NCBI GenBank assembly: GCA_964466315.1
Contig: CAYXNS010000040.1
Coordinates: 1 to 25,896 of the forward strand
DNA from: SMWC01 sp964466315
Lineage (GTDB): Bacteria > Pseudomonadota > Gammaproteobacteria > Steroidobacterales > Rariloculaceae
Direction: 5' to 3'
DNA length: 25,896 bases
Part shown: positions 13,720 through 21,070 of the stretch, piece after piece
Numbering within the stretch: position 1 is the stretch's first letter
Layout: the number at the start of each line of letters is the position of its first letter
Program-made: the position numbers and the translations under genes
Notes under the pieces: model-generated
Databases searched by the model: none
What the model was told of the DNA's origin: nothing
The model's input: the letters and a program-made list of their open reading frames with translations, nothing else

Positions 13720-14457
13720 TTAGTGGCTCTCGGTCGACGACGACGGATTATCGATGCCCTCCCAGACAGTCGACTCGCCGGCTTGCTCCCGGATTCGATC
13801 CAGAAATGCCCGGTGCGCGCCCTCTTCGTCCGCCGATGCTGCGAGTACCGTGAGCTCGAGCCCCTCGCGCTGAACGGCCGCTACGACAAGTTCGTCGTTC
13901 AACGCCTCCTCGGCCTGGCCGTCCAGCGACAGGCTGGCTTGACCGCCCGTCATGGCCAAGTAAACCTCGGCGAGTATCTGTGCGTCCAGCAACGCGCCAT
14001 GGAGTTCGCGCTTGGAATTGTCCACATCGTAGCGCTTCGCGAGCGCATCGAGATTGTTGCGCTGACCCGGATGTAATCGGCGCGCCAACGCGAGCGTGTC
14101 CAGTCGTTCACATCGTGTTCGTATGTCCGCGGGCAGATGCTCGAGCCGCGCGAACTCGTGATTGATGAAAGAGATGTCGAAGTCGGCGTTATGGATGACG
14201 AGTTGGGTGCCATCGATGAGCTCGAAGAACTCGCTCGCAATCTCCGCGAACAACGGCTGAGACGCGAGAAAATCGTCCGCAATTCCGTGAACATCCAGTG
14301 CCGCTTGATCCACGGCGCGCTCGGGATTGATATAGCGGTGAAACGAATTCTTCGTGACGCGGCGGTTTACGAGCTCGACACAGCCGATCTCGATGATGCG
14401 ATGTCCGGCTTCGGGCTCGAGCCCGGTGGTCTCAGTATCCAGTACGATCTGTCGCAT
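13720..14457 (-). CDS. dnaQ: DNA polymerase III epsilon subunit (3'-5' proofreading exonuclease)
   Basis: 245 residues from ATG 14457, which has AGGAAG 5 nt upstream; the frame reaches 14550 but the extra residues would run through a repeat element and overlap rnhA. DEDDh exonuclease motifs are complete: DTETTG (D7, E9), HNADFD (89-94, D94) and H153/D158 in the ELHGALLDAQ stretch. After the exonuclease domain, QASLSL (173-178) matches the sliding-clamp-binding hexapeptide that tethers epsilon to DnaN in E. coli (QTSMAF there), followed by the flexible tail that contacts the polymerase alpha subunit. It sits directly after rnhA, as in E. coli, though on the same strand here. Confidence 0.96.
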   Translation of the reverse strand: MRQIVLDTETTGLEPEAGHRIIEIGCVELVNRRVTKNSFHRYINPERAVDQAALDVHGIADDFLASQPLFAEIASEFFELIDGTQLVIHNADFDISFINHEFARLEHLPADIRTRCERLDTLALARRLHPGQRNNLDALAKRYDVDNSKRELHGALLDAQILAEVYLAMTGGQASLSLDGQAEEALNDELVVAAVQREGLELTVLAASADEEGAHRAFLDRIREQAGESTVWEGIDNPSSSTESH

Positions 14458-14497
14458 CTTCTCTTCCTGCGTGAACGTGGCCCTAGTGTACGTGCTC

Positions 14498-14537
14498 GTG
14501 GGAGCAACCATCCACAAAAAGGGGCCATCACTCCTAC
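14498..14537 (-). repeat. REP-like element, copy 2, with inverted GTRGGAG ends
   Basis: The minus strand begins GTAGGAGTGATGGCCCC, closely matching copy 1, and is followed by TTTTT. The far end (plus strand 14498-14505, GTGGGAGC) is an inverted copy of the head with one mismatch, so the element looks like a small inverted pair. The TAG of the head is the stop codon of rnhA. It fills the gap between rnhA and dnaQ. Confidence 0.45.
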
Positions 14538-14971
14538 CCGCCCAACTCATCCAGCCCGAGGTTTGCCAGCGCGTCAGCGCGCTCGTTCTCAGGATGCCCG
14601 GCGTGCCCCTTGACCCAGTGCCAGTTAATCTCGTGCGCTTCGGTAAGTTCGGCGAGCTCCGTCCAGAGATCCTGGTTCTTTACCGGCTTCTTGTTAGCCG
14701 TTCGCCAGCCGCGTGCGCGCCAGCCGCTCAACCACTTCGTGATTCCGTCCTTCACGTAGGTCGAGTCGGTATAGATCTCTACGCGGCAACTTTCGGTCAG
14801 GGCTTCGAGCGCCCGGATCGCGGCCGTGAGCTCCATGCGATTGTTGGTCGTCTCGGGCTCGCCACCACGAAGCTCCTTCTCACGGCCGTTATGCCTGAGC
14901 ACTACGCCCCAGCCGCCCGGGCCGGGGTTGCCTCGGCAAGCCCCATCGGTGAAGACATCGACCTGCTTCAT
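14534..14971 (-). CDS. rnhA: ribonuclease HI
   Basis: 145 residues, slightly shorter than the 155 of E. coli, lacking a few residues of the disordered C-terminal tail. It cuts RNA in RNA-DNA hybrids, including primers and R-loops. Hallmarks are FTDGACRGNPGPGGWG (D9), TTNNRMELTAAI with the catalytic Glu, IYTDSTYVKDGI with the second Asp, the basic protrusion (GWRARGWRTANKKPVKNQDLW), and WVKGHAGHPENERAD with the flexible-loop His and last Asp. Start ATG 14971 overlaps the stop of the upstream methyltransferase as ATGA, a coupling arrangement. The open frame continues to 15322 but that extension is only the shadow of the upstream gene. The stop codon lies within a REP-like element. Confidence 0.96.
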   Translation of the reverse strand: MKQVDVFTDGACRGNPGPGGWGVVLRHNGREKELRGGEPETTNNRMELTAAIRALEALTESCRVEIYTDSTYVKDGITKWLSGWRARGWRTANKKPVKNQDLWTELAELTEAHEINWHWVKGHAGHPENERADALANLGLDELGG

Positions 14972-15705
14972 GGGGCTCGGCGACGTTGTGAAGCGCGTGT
15001 CGTCGGCTCGACGAGTCCGCCGACGACCTTGAGTTGACGCTGCCGCCATGGCAACCGAATCGGAGTCACCGGGTGAACACGCTTCTGCGCGCTCACGAGA
15101 TAGCCGCCGCTGAGACCCGGCAACCAGCGGCCGACCCAGCTCTCCTTCGGCAGCGACCCGAACCGTCTGATCTGTTCGAATGGCAGCGTGTGACAATAGC
15201 GAACTCGCGCACCGACGTCGAAGCTCAGAAGCTTCAGCCAATCCCGCATACGCCCCTCGCGGATCAGATGCCGGTGGCCGGGCGGGTAGCCCTGCCGTGC
15301 CAGCAGATGGCGCAGACCCCATGGCCCACTGGGCCTGAAGCTCAAGATGACCAGATAACCGTCGGCGCGGAGAATTCGGTCGACCTCACGCAGCAATGCG
15401 TGCGGGGACGGAACGAGTTCCAGTGTATGCGGCAATAACACAACGTCGACTGAGTCGTTCGCGACGCCCAGGCGATCCGAGTGGCTGCGTACGTCGGCCG
15501 CTGCATCCTCGCGCCAATCCAGCGATGCGCTTCGCTGGGTCCGGGCGTATGAGAGGAAGGAATCACCACTACCCCAGATTCCGATCTGCAGAAATTGCTC
15601 GCCGAACATCCGTTCCAGTGTTCGTCTCACGAGACGCTGCTCGGTAGCGAGGCAGCGCCGCCCGAGCGGTGTCGTGAGCCAGCCATTCCTTATCTCTGTT
15701 CTCAT
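14968..15705 (-). CDS. YafS-like class I SAM methyltransferase
   Basis: 245 residues from ATG 15705. The segment VVLLPHTLELVPSPHALLREVDRILRADG and the following SFRPSGPWGLRHLL resemble E. coli YafS as I recall it, and the place beside rnhA and dnaQ is the same as in E. coli. The fold is expected to be a class I methyltransferase, but motif I is degenerate: GIWGSGDSF stands where E/DxGxGxG would be. Substrate is unknown. An alternative TTG at 15747 would add 14 residues and has no ribosome site; ATG 15705 has only a weak one (GAAGTGG). The last codons overlap rnhA by 4 nt. It is divergent from mltD across 107 nt, where E. coli has gloB. Confidence 0.8.
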   Translation of the reverse strand: MRTEIRNGWLTTPLGRRCLATEQRLVRRTLERMFGEQFLQIGIWGSGDSFLSYARTQRSASLDWREDAAADVRSHSDRLGVANDSVDVVLLPHTLELVPSPHALLREVDRILRADGYLVILSFRPSGPWGLRHLLARQGYPPGHRHLIREGRMRDWLKLLSFDVGARVRYCHTLPFEQIRRFGSLPKESWVGRWLPGLSGGYLVSAQKRVHPVTPIRLPWRQRQLKVVGGLVEPTTRASQRRRAP

Positions 15706-15812
15706 CGCCACTTCGCTAACTCTGAGACAGGGCCCGCCGTGAGTCAATCATGGCCCGATTCGCCCCCCGTTGAACGGGAAGGCGACGCGGTGGGCTTGCG
15801 CCCGTAGCGCCA

Positions 15813-17576
15813 ATGGGTAGCATACTGGGGATGCAACAAGCACCTGTGGCGGGTCTTATGCGCAGGATTCGCCGCCTCCGACTGCGCAACGAATCTGCCG
15901 AGCGCGCTGCCGAGCGCGCTGCCGAGCGCGTCTGGCACTGGCTGCTGGCCATTGTCGCCGCAGCCGGCCTCGCCGGCTGCCAGATGTATGTCACGACCGT
16001 TCCGGACCCAGACCCCGTCGTCGAATCACCTCAAATCGAGCCCGCAGCGATCGTCAAGACAAAGGCACCCGATCAACGCGGTGGATTGAGCCTCCAACGG
16101 GAGGCGAAACGGACCGGCAAACCCGCGAACGATCCCCCACGCGATGACCTCATGGTTCGATTGCGTGCGGCGCTCTCGTTCCCGGCTGTCGAAGACCCGG
16201 CGGTTCAACTGGAGCTGACCTGGTATCGCACACATCCGGATTACCTCGACCGGGTATTCGGTCGAGCCGGCAGCTATCTCTACTACATCGTCGAAGAACT
16301 CGAGCGCCGAGAGATGCCCGCCGACCTCGCGCTCCTACCTGTCGTCGAAAGCGCTTTCGATCCTTTTGCCTATTCGCACGGCCGCGCTGCCGGCCTGTGG
16401 CAGATCATCCCGGGCACGGGTGCCCGCTTGGGATTGAAACAAGACTGGTGGTATGACGGCCGCCGTGACGTCATCGATTCGACTCGTGCGGCGCTCGACT
16501 ACCTCGAGTTTCTCCAAGAGATGTTCGACGGCGACTGGCTGTTGGCAGTCGCCGGATACAATTCGGGAGAAGGCAACGTCACGCGCGCAATCGCGCGCGC
16601 GCAAGCTATTGGAGACCCCACGGATTTCTGGCATATCCGACCGTATCTACCCGTAGAGACGAGAACGTACGTACCACGGCTGCTCGCGATACGGGCGCTC
16701 GCGGCAGATCCCACTGCGTACGGTGTCACCCTGCCGCAACTTCCGAACTCGCCCCACTTCGATGTCGTGCCCACGGGCGGACAGATCGACATGGCTCTCG
16801 CTGCGGAGCTCACCGGCATTTCGACCGATGAGCTCTACGCGCTTAATCCCGGTGTTAACCGCTGGGCGACCGATCCCGATGGCCCGCACCGGCTTCTCGT
16901 GCCTATCGATCGGGGATCTCGGTTGGCCAAGGCTCTCGCGGAACTCGGCGAGCGCGACCGGGTCGAGTGGTCCCGGCATGAGGTTCGTGGCGGGCAGACG
17001 CTTGGTCAGCTCGCGGAGCGTTACCGGACTACAGCCGCGGTCCTGCGCGAGGTGAACGGCCTCACAGGCAATCTCATACGTATCGGCCAAAAGCTCATGA
17101 TCCCGCACGCCGTCAGTAGCCTGAGCGCGTACACGCAAAGTGTCGAGGCAAGACTCGAGCGACGGCAGAACCAGGCTCGTGCCGGGCAGCGACAGACGCA
17201 TGAGGTTCGTCGCGGCGAGTCGTTATGGTCGATCTCGCAGGCATTCGGCGTGGGTGTCAGAGAGTTGGCCGTCTGGAACGCCATGGCACCCGGAGATGTA
17301 TTGAGCGTCGGCAGACAGCTCGTAATCTGGAGTGATCGCGCAAACGTAGCGTCGACGTCTGTCCGCCGGATTTCGCCGACCATGCCGGCAAGCACCGAGC
17401 GCATCAGGCGGATCAGCTATGTCGTTCGCAGAGGTGATTCTCTGTCGCGAATCTCGGATCGCTTTAGGATCAGTGTCGCGGAGCTTCTACAGTGGAATGA
17501 GATATCGGTGGATCAGTACCTGCAGCCGGGTCAGAGGTTGGTGATGTATATCGACGTCACCGAACAAACCACTTAG
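15813..17576 (+). CDS. mltD: membrane-bound lytic murein transglycosylase D with three LysM repeats
   Basis: 587 residues. A lipoprotein signal ends at LAIVAAAGLAGC (Cys56 as lipidation site), preceded by an unusually long Arg-rich n-region carrying an AERA repeat. The SLT catalytic domain (about 145-270) has the general-acid Glu in PVVESAFDP (E179), GLWQIIPGTG and AVAGYNSGEGNV. Three LysM peptidoglycan-binding repeats follow at about 390-432, 464-506 and 536-580 (HEVRGGQTL, HEVRRGESL, YVVRRGDSL). MltD cleaves glycan strands to 1,6-anhydro ends at the outer-membrane face of the wall. Starts at 15831 and 15858 are also in frame, and none has a good ribosome site; the shortest gives the more normal signal peptide. 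fabI follows 51 nt downstream on the same strand. Confidence 0.94.
   Translation: MGSILGMQQAPVAGLMRRIRRLRLRNESAERAAERAAERVWHWLLAIVAAAGLAGCQMYVTTVPDPDPVVESPQIEPAAIVKTKAPDQRGGLSLQREAKRTGKPANDPPRDDLMVRLRAALSFPAVEDPAVQLELTWYRTHPDYLDRVFGRAGSYLYYIVEELERREMPADLALLPVVESAFDPFAYSHGRAAGLWQIIPGTGARLGLKQDWWYDGRRDVIDSTRAALDYLEFLQEMFDGDWLLAVAGYNSGEGNVTRAIARAQAIGDPTDFWHIRPYLPVETRTYVPRLLAIRALAADPTAYGVTLPQLPNSPHFDVVPTGGQIDMALAAELTGISTDELYALNPGVNRWATDPDGPHRLLVPIDRGSRLAKALAELGERDRVEWSRHEVRGGQTLGQLAERYRTTAAVLREVNGLTGNLIRIGQKLMIPHAVSSLSAYTQSVEARLERRQNQARAGQRQTHEVRRGESLWSISQAFGVGVRELAVWNAMAPGDVLSVGRQLVIWSDRANVASTSVRRISPTMPASTERIRRISYVVRRGDSLSRISDRFRISVAELLQWNEISVDQYLQPGQRLVMYIDVTEQTT
15897..15930 (+). repeat. 12-bp in-frame tandem repeat in the mltD signal region
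   Basis: The unit GCCGAGCGCGCT occurs twice in full and a third time for its first ten bases. It encodes AERA repeats in the n-region of the lipoprotein signal. Unit gain or loss keeps the reading frame. Confidence 0.85.
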
Positions 17577-17627
17577 CAGGTTGAGCGCTAAACTACTCCA
17601 AACCGGTCACTGACCAGAGGATTCGAG

Positions 17628-18410
17628 ATGGGATTTCTTGCCGGCAAACGAGCCGTTGTCGTCGGGCTCGCGAGCAACCGCTCCATCGCCTGGGGTATCG
17701 CTCGCGCTCTGAAGAACGAGGGCGCTGAACTCGCGTTCAATTATCAAAGCGACAAGCTCCAGGGACGTGTCGAGAAAATGGCGGCCGAGCTCGGCAGCCA
17801 GATCGCATTACCGCTGGACGTGACCGAGGATAGTCAGATCGATGCCTTTATCGAGGGGATCTCGGTACACTGGGATGGCTTCGACATTCTGATTCACTCC
17901 GTCGCCTACGCGCCGGCGGACCAGCTCGAGGGACGCTATATCGATACCGTAAATCGAGAGGGCTTCCGTGTCGCTCACGATATCTCGAGTTATAGCTTCG
18001 CGGCGCTCGCACGCGCGTCGCGGCCCATGATAGCCGGTCGGCAGGGCGCGTTGCTGACGTTGAGCTATCTCGGCGCGGTAAGAGCGTTACCCAGCTACAA
18101 CGTTATGGGACTCGCGAAGGCGAGCCTCGAGGCCAATACCCGATTCCTGGCATACGATCTCGGCCCCGAGGGAATTCGAGTCAACGCCATCTCGGCGGGG
18201 CCGATAAAGACGCTGGCATCGGCTGGAATCAAAGGTATGCGGCAGATGCTCTCGACGGTGGCTGATACCTCGCCTCTCAAGCGAAACGTAACGATAGCCG
18301 ACGTCGGTAACTCGGCCGCTTTCCTGTGTTCCGATCTCGCCGCAGGCATCACGGGCCACGTGCTGTACGTTGACGGCGGTTACAACATCGTCGGTATGCA
18401 GTTCGACTAG
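17628..18410 (+). CDS. fabI: NADH-dependent enoyl-ACP reductase
   Basis: 260 residues, the usual length. It performs the last reduction of each type II fatty-acid elongation round. Visible marks are the FabI-type cofactor loop GLASNRSIAWGIA (13-25), HSVAYAP (90-96), LTLSYLGA with Y147, SYNVMGLAKASLEAN with the catalytic Y157 and K164, VNAISAGPIKTLA and the terminal VDGGYNI. The residue at the position of E. coli Gly93 is Ala, as in some other FabI enzymes. ATG 17628 is preceded by AGAGGA at about 6 nt. It follows mltD by 51 nt and converges with ppiD across 44 nt. No clear promoter is seen in the short gap, so it may be read from mltD. Confidence 0.96.
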   Translation: MGFLAGKRAVVVGLASNRSIAWGIARALKNEGAELAFNYQSDKLQGRVEKMAAELGSQIALPLDVTEDSQIDAFIEGISVHWDGFDILIHSVAYAPADQLEGRYIDTVNREGFRVAHDISSYSFAALARASRPMIAGRQGALLTLSYLGAVRALPSYNVMGLAKASLEANTRFLAYDLGPEGIRVNAISAGPIKTLASAGIKGMRQMLSTVADTSPLKRNVTIADVGNSAAFLCSDLAAGITGHVLYVDGGYNIVGMQFD

Positions 18411-18454
18411 CAGGCCTAGATGTACGGTATCCGGCCGGACGGGTAATCGAGAGT

Positions 18455-20347
18455 CTAGTAGACCGGGTTGAGAACGATCTCTGGAATTCGAACCGTGGCG
18501 TCTTCACGAACCTCGGCCGCGTATCCCGTGACTTCGAGCATACTCGCCTGCTCAGCTAGCTGCGTGTTCTGAAGATTGCGCGCCTCCCGGGGGATATCTT
18601 CGATCGAGCCGGCCTCCACGGCCGAAAGCATCAGAACCGCATAGTCACCGCTGGCCAGCGGGATCAATTCCCTGATAACGGCGCCAGCGGCGGGTCTGGC
18701 TGAACGGAACGCCGCTGCAAGCACTTGCGTCGGGACCTCGCCGTCGGTGCGCTCGACCCAGGCCGGTAGAGTCCAGGTGCCACCATGCTCTATCGCGAGA
18801 GCTTCGACATCCTCGGCTTGCTCGATCGCGGCGAGAAAATCAGCGGATGCGGTTTCTGCCAGCCGCTGCGCCGCCGCGTGACTCAGCTCCTGCTCGATCT
18901 CATCCCGCACGGCATCGAGCGGCTGTTCGGCGGGCGGATGATGGTCCGTGACGCGCAGCACGAGCACGTGATCGTCTTCGAGCTCGATAGGGTTGCTGTT
19001 CTCGCGCTGAACTAGAGCCTGTGAGCTGAATGCCACCTGTACGACCGGCGCGCTGACCGGAAACGGGCTCACGGTACCGTCGCGAGTAAAGCCAGTCAGC
19101 GTCTGCAGCGGAAGCTCCATTTGAGTCGCGACCGTAGCGAGTTCGTCGAACGCATCGAAAGAACGATCGGCCAATTCACTCGCGCGGTCATAAAAGAGTT
19201 CCTCGGCGCGCCGAACTTGAAAGTCGAGCGCAAGTTCCTCTCGGACGGACTCGAATGTTCGATCCTCGCCGGCCCTGATCTCGTCCAGACGAATGACGTG
19301 ATATCCGAAATCCGTCTCTACGGGTCCTTCCACATCACCGACTTCCATCGCGAACAGCATGTCCTCGAACGGCCCGACCAACAAACCGCGACTGACCCAG
19401 CCGAGATCGCCGCCCTGGCCGCTCGTACCGGCGTCTTCCGACAGTTCGGCTGCCAGTGCTTCGAAGCTCTCGCCCGCATCAAGCCGCACAATAATCTCCG
19501 CAGCGGCAGCTGCAGCGTCCTCCGCCTCCAGGCCGACGAGTATATGCCTGGCATGACGCTCTTCTTCAGTCTGAAAACGATATCTCTCGTCTTCGTAGTA
19601 CGTCAGGAGTTCCTCTTCAGTCACCTCAACTTCTGCGGCGATATCGGCTCCCTGAACTTCGATGTACTCTAGATCAACACTCTCTTCACTGAAATACGCG
19701 GCCTTGTTTGCCTCGTAATGCTCGGCTATTGCCGCTTCGTCGACTGTTGCCTCGTCAAGATAATCGTCCGCAGAGAACAACGCATAGGCGATCTCCCGGC
19801 GCTGATTATAGAGCTCGACATAGCGGAGATATTCCTCGACCGTATAGAACCCCGAGGTCATGAGCCCAACCTGCAGTTCCAAGAGCGCCAGTTGCTCGCG
19901 CTGCAGCTCCATGAAGCCAGCCTCGGTCATGCCGATGTTGAGTAAGGTCGCGCGGAATACATCCAGGGAGAATTCCCCACCGACCTGAAATTCCGGTCGC
20001 TGGCGAATCGCTGCCGTCAGACGTTCGTCAGAAACATGGTAGCCGGCTGAGTCGATCTGCTGCAGCAGCGCTTCGTTGCCAATGAGGCGCTCCAAGACTA
20101 CGCGCCTGAGTTCGGTCTGCAGTTCGTCGGAAATCTCGACTCGGTACAGTTCCTGATACTGCGCTTGCTGCGCCTGCAGGTCGCGCTCGAACTCGAGAAG
20201 CGGGATATCGGTACCGTTCACTTTCGCCGCGAAGGTCGTGCCGGTCAGACTGAAATCGACTCCCCAAAAAATAAAGGCGACAGCGAGCAGCCCGAGAATG
20301 ACAACCGCCACGTATCGGCCAATTCCATCACGCATTGCTTGTAACAT
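18455..20347 (-). CDS. ppiD: periplasmic folding chaperone PpiD (SurA-like, parvulin domain)
   Basis: 630 residues, about the size of E. coli PpiD (623). A short cytoplasmic N-terminus and one membrane helix (11-30, RYVAVVILGLLAVAFIFWGV) anchor it in the inner membrane with the rest in the periplasm. Next come the SurA_N-like chaperone region (about 35-180), one PPIC/parvulin domain (about 262-356; HARHILVG, DLGWVSRG, ETDFGYHVIRL) and a C-terminal chaperone arm. PpiD assists newly exported proteins near the Sec translocon. The protein is strongly acidic. It follows hupB as in E. coli but with two tRNA genes in between. The region upstream of ATG 20347 has no obvious promoter; a hairpin at 20389-20430 may terminate or attenuate. 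Confidence 0.93.
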   Translation of the reverse strand: MLQAMRDGIGRYVAVVILGLLAVAFIFWGVDFSLTGTTFAAKVNGTDIPLLEFERDLQAQQAQYQELYRVEISDELQTELRRVVLERLIGNEALLQQIDSAGYHVSDERLTAAIRQRPEFQVGGEFSLDVFRATLLNIGMTEAGFMELQREQLALLELQVGLMTSGFYTVEEYLRYVELYNQRREIAYALFSADDYLDEATVDEAAIAEHYEANKAAYFSEESVDLEYIEVQGADIAAEVEVTEEELLTYYEDERYRFQTEEERHARHILVGLEAEDAAAAAAEIIVRLDAGESFEALAAELSEDAGTSGQGGDLGWVSRGLLVGPFEDMLFAMEVGDVEGPVETDFGYHVIRLDEIRAGEDRTFESVREELALDFQVRRAEELFYDRASELADRSFDAFDELATVATQMELPLQTLTGFTRDGTVSPFPVSAPVVQVAFSSQALVQRENSNPIELEDDHVLVLRVTDHHPPAEQPLDAVRDEIEQELSHAAAQRLAETASADFLAAIEQAEDVEALAIEHGGTWTLPAWVERTDGEVPTQVLAAAFRSARPAAGAVIRELIPLASGDYAVLMLSAVEAGSIEDIPREARNLQNTQLAEQASMLEVTGYAAEVREDATVRIPEIVLNPVY

Positions 20348-20388
20348 GGCGTGCCTACTTCTCCGAATTCCAGCTGCTCAGACCCAAG

Positions 20389-20430
20389 AAAAAAGGACAG
20401 ACCTACCTTCACGAGAAAATAAATCTGCCC
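20389..20430 (-). terminator. candidate terminator/attenuator after tRNA-Asp
   Basis: On the minus strand GGGCAGA (20430-20424) pairs with TCTGTCC (20401-20395) with one G-U pair, around a 22-nt AT-rich loop, followed by six T (20394-20389). The large loop weakens it. It starts 8 nt beyond the CCA end of tRNA-Asp. Confidence 0.4.
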
Positions 20431-20438
20431 TGTCTATC

Positions 20439-20515
20439 TGGCGGAGTGGACGGGACTCGAACCCGCGACCCCCGGCGTGACAGGCCGGTATTCTAACCAG
20501 CTGAACTACCACTCC
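20439..20515 (-). tRNA. tRNA-Asp (anticodon GTC)
   Basis: 77 nt including an encoded CCA. The acceptor arms GGAGTGG and CCACTCC pair fully, the D-arm has GTTCAGCTGGTTAGAAT, the anticodon stem-loop is CCGGCCTGTCACGCCGG with GTC, and the T-arm is GGGTTCGAACCC. It closely resembles E. coli tRNA-Asp. It follows tRNA-Val by 12 nt. Confidence 0.97.
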
Positions 20516-20527
20516 GACCCATCTTCT

Positions 20528-20603
20528 TGGTGGGTGCTGAGGGGATCGAACCCCCGACCTTCGCCGTGTAAAGGCGACGCTCTCCCAGCTGAGCTAAGCA
20601 CCC
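20528..20603 (-). tRNA. tRNA-Val (anticodon TAC)
   Basis: 76 nt including an encoded CCA. The acceptor arms GGGTGCT and AGCACCC pair fully; the D-arm is GCTCAGCTGGGAGAGC; the anticodon loop CTTTACA sits on the stem CGCC/GGCG; the T-arm is GGGGGTTCGATCCCC. It begins only 16 nt after the hupB stop, with no room for a separate promoter. Confidence 0.97.
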
Positions 20604-20619
20604 CCTGGGACAGAGCCGG

Positions 20620-20892
20620 CTAGTTTACGGCTTCCTTCAAAGCCTTGCCAGCCTTGAACCCAGGCACGTTACTTGCGGCTATATGAATCGTCTCGCCTGT
20701 TCTCGGGTTGCGTCCCATACGTGCCGCGCGATGCTTGACGCTGAATGTTCCAAATCCAACGATGGAGACCTGTTGCCCTCCGCTCAATGAGGATCGGACG
20801 CTGCTGAGCACCGCATCGACGGCGCGACCGGCATCGGCTTTGGAGAGATTGGCTGCACTTGCTACTGAATCAACGAGTTCCGCTTTGTTCAT
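20620..20892 (-). CDS. hupB: nucleoid protein HU-beta
   Basis: 90 residues, exactly the HU length. HU binds and bends DNA without sequence specificity and compacts the nucleoid. MNKAELVDSVA at the start, VGFGTFSVKHRAARMGRNPRTGE (the beta-arm with the minor-groove Arg-Asn-Pro tip) and the last helix FKAGKALKEAVN are diagnostic. ATG 20892 has a GAAGGGAAT ribosome site. It lies downstream of lon as in E. coli, with its own strong promoter at 21026-21055 and a leader of about 125 nt, and is followed immediately by tRNA-Val. Confidence 0.97.
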   Translation of the reverse strand: MNKAELVDSVASAANLSKADAGRAVDAVLSSVRSSLSGGQQVSIVGFGTFSVKHRAARMGRNPRTGETIHIAASNVPGFKAGKALKEAVN

Positions 20893-21025
20893 TGCATTCC
20901 CTTCTGCGAGTTAAATGATAATCCCAGACGCACACTAGCGCCTACCCAATATTGACTTATCTGAAAGACAACGACCCGTAGTTATCGCGCGGGCGCAACC
21001 GCTACGAATCGTCCAGAACGGGGAA

Positions 21026-21055
21026 TTTATACCAAGGCGTATTTTGCGGTGTCAA
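21026..21055 (-). promoter_or_regulatory. sigma70 promoter of hupB-tRNA-Val-tRNA-Asp
   Basis: A perfect TTGACA (21055-21050), an 18-nt spacer and TATAAA (21031-21026; five of six). It is in the 178-nt gap between lon and hupB and is the best promoter match in the window. Transcription would begin near 21019. Confidence 0.7.
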
Positions 21056-21070
21056 ATAAGAGTTTCAGCG

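Noticed and set aside
14458..14550. N-terminal extension of DnaQ to 14550
   Set aside because: It would translate through a repeat element and overlap rnhA; ATG 14457 has AGGAAG at 5 nt and matches the family N-terminus.
14354..15037. Plus-strand frame of 227 codons over dnaQ, rnhA and yafS
   Set aside because: Antisense to three genes with complete catalytic motifs.
14972..15322. N-terminal extension of RNase HI by 117 residues (possible fusion)
   Set aside because: The extension is the out-of-frame shadow of the YafS-like gene; the ATGA overlap gives a normal RnhA start at 14971.
16331..16340. Third copy of the GTAGGAG motif (as CTCCTAC)
   Set aside because: It lies within the mltD coding sequence, lacks the following palindrome and is explained by codons for the LLPVVES segment.
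18411..18454. Bidirectional terminator between fabI and ppiD
   Set aside because: A 10-bp palindrome TCCGGCCGGA occurs at 18430-18439, but it has no loop and no T run on either side.
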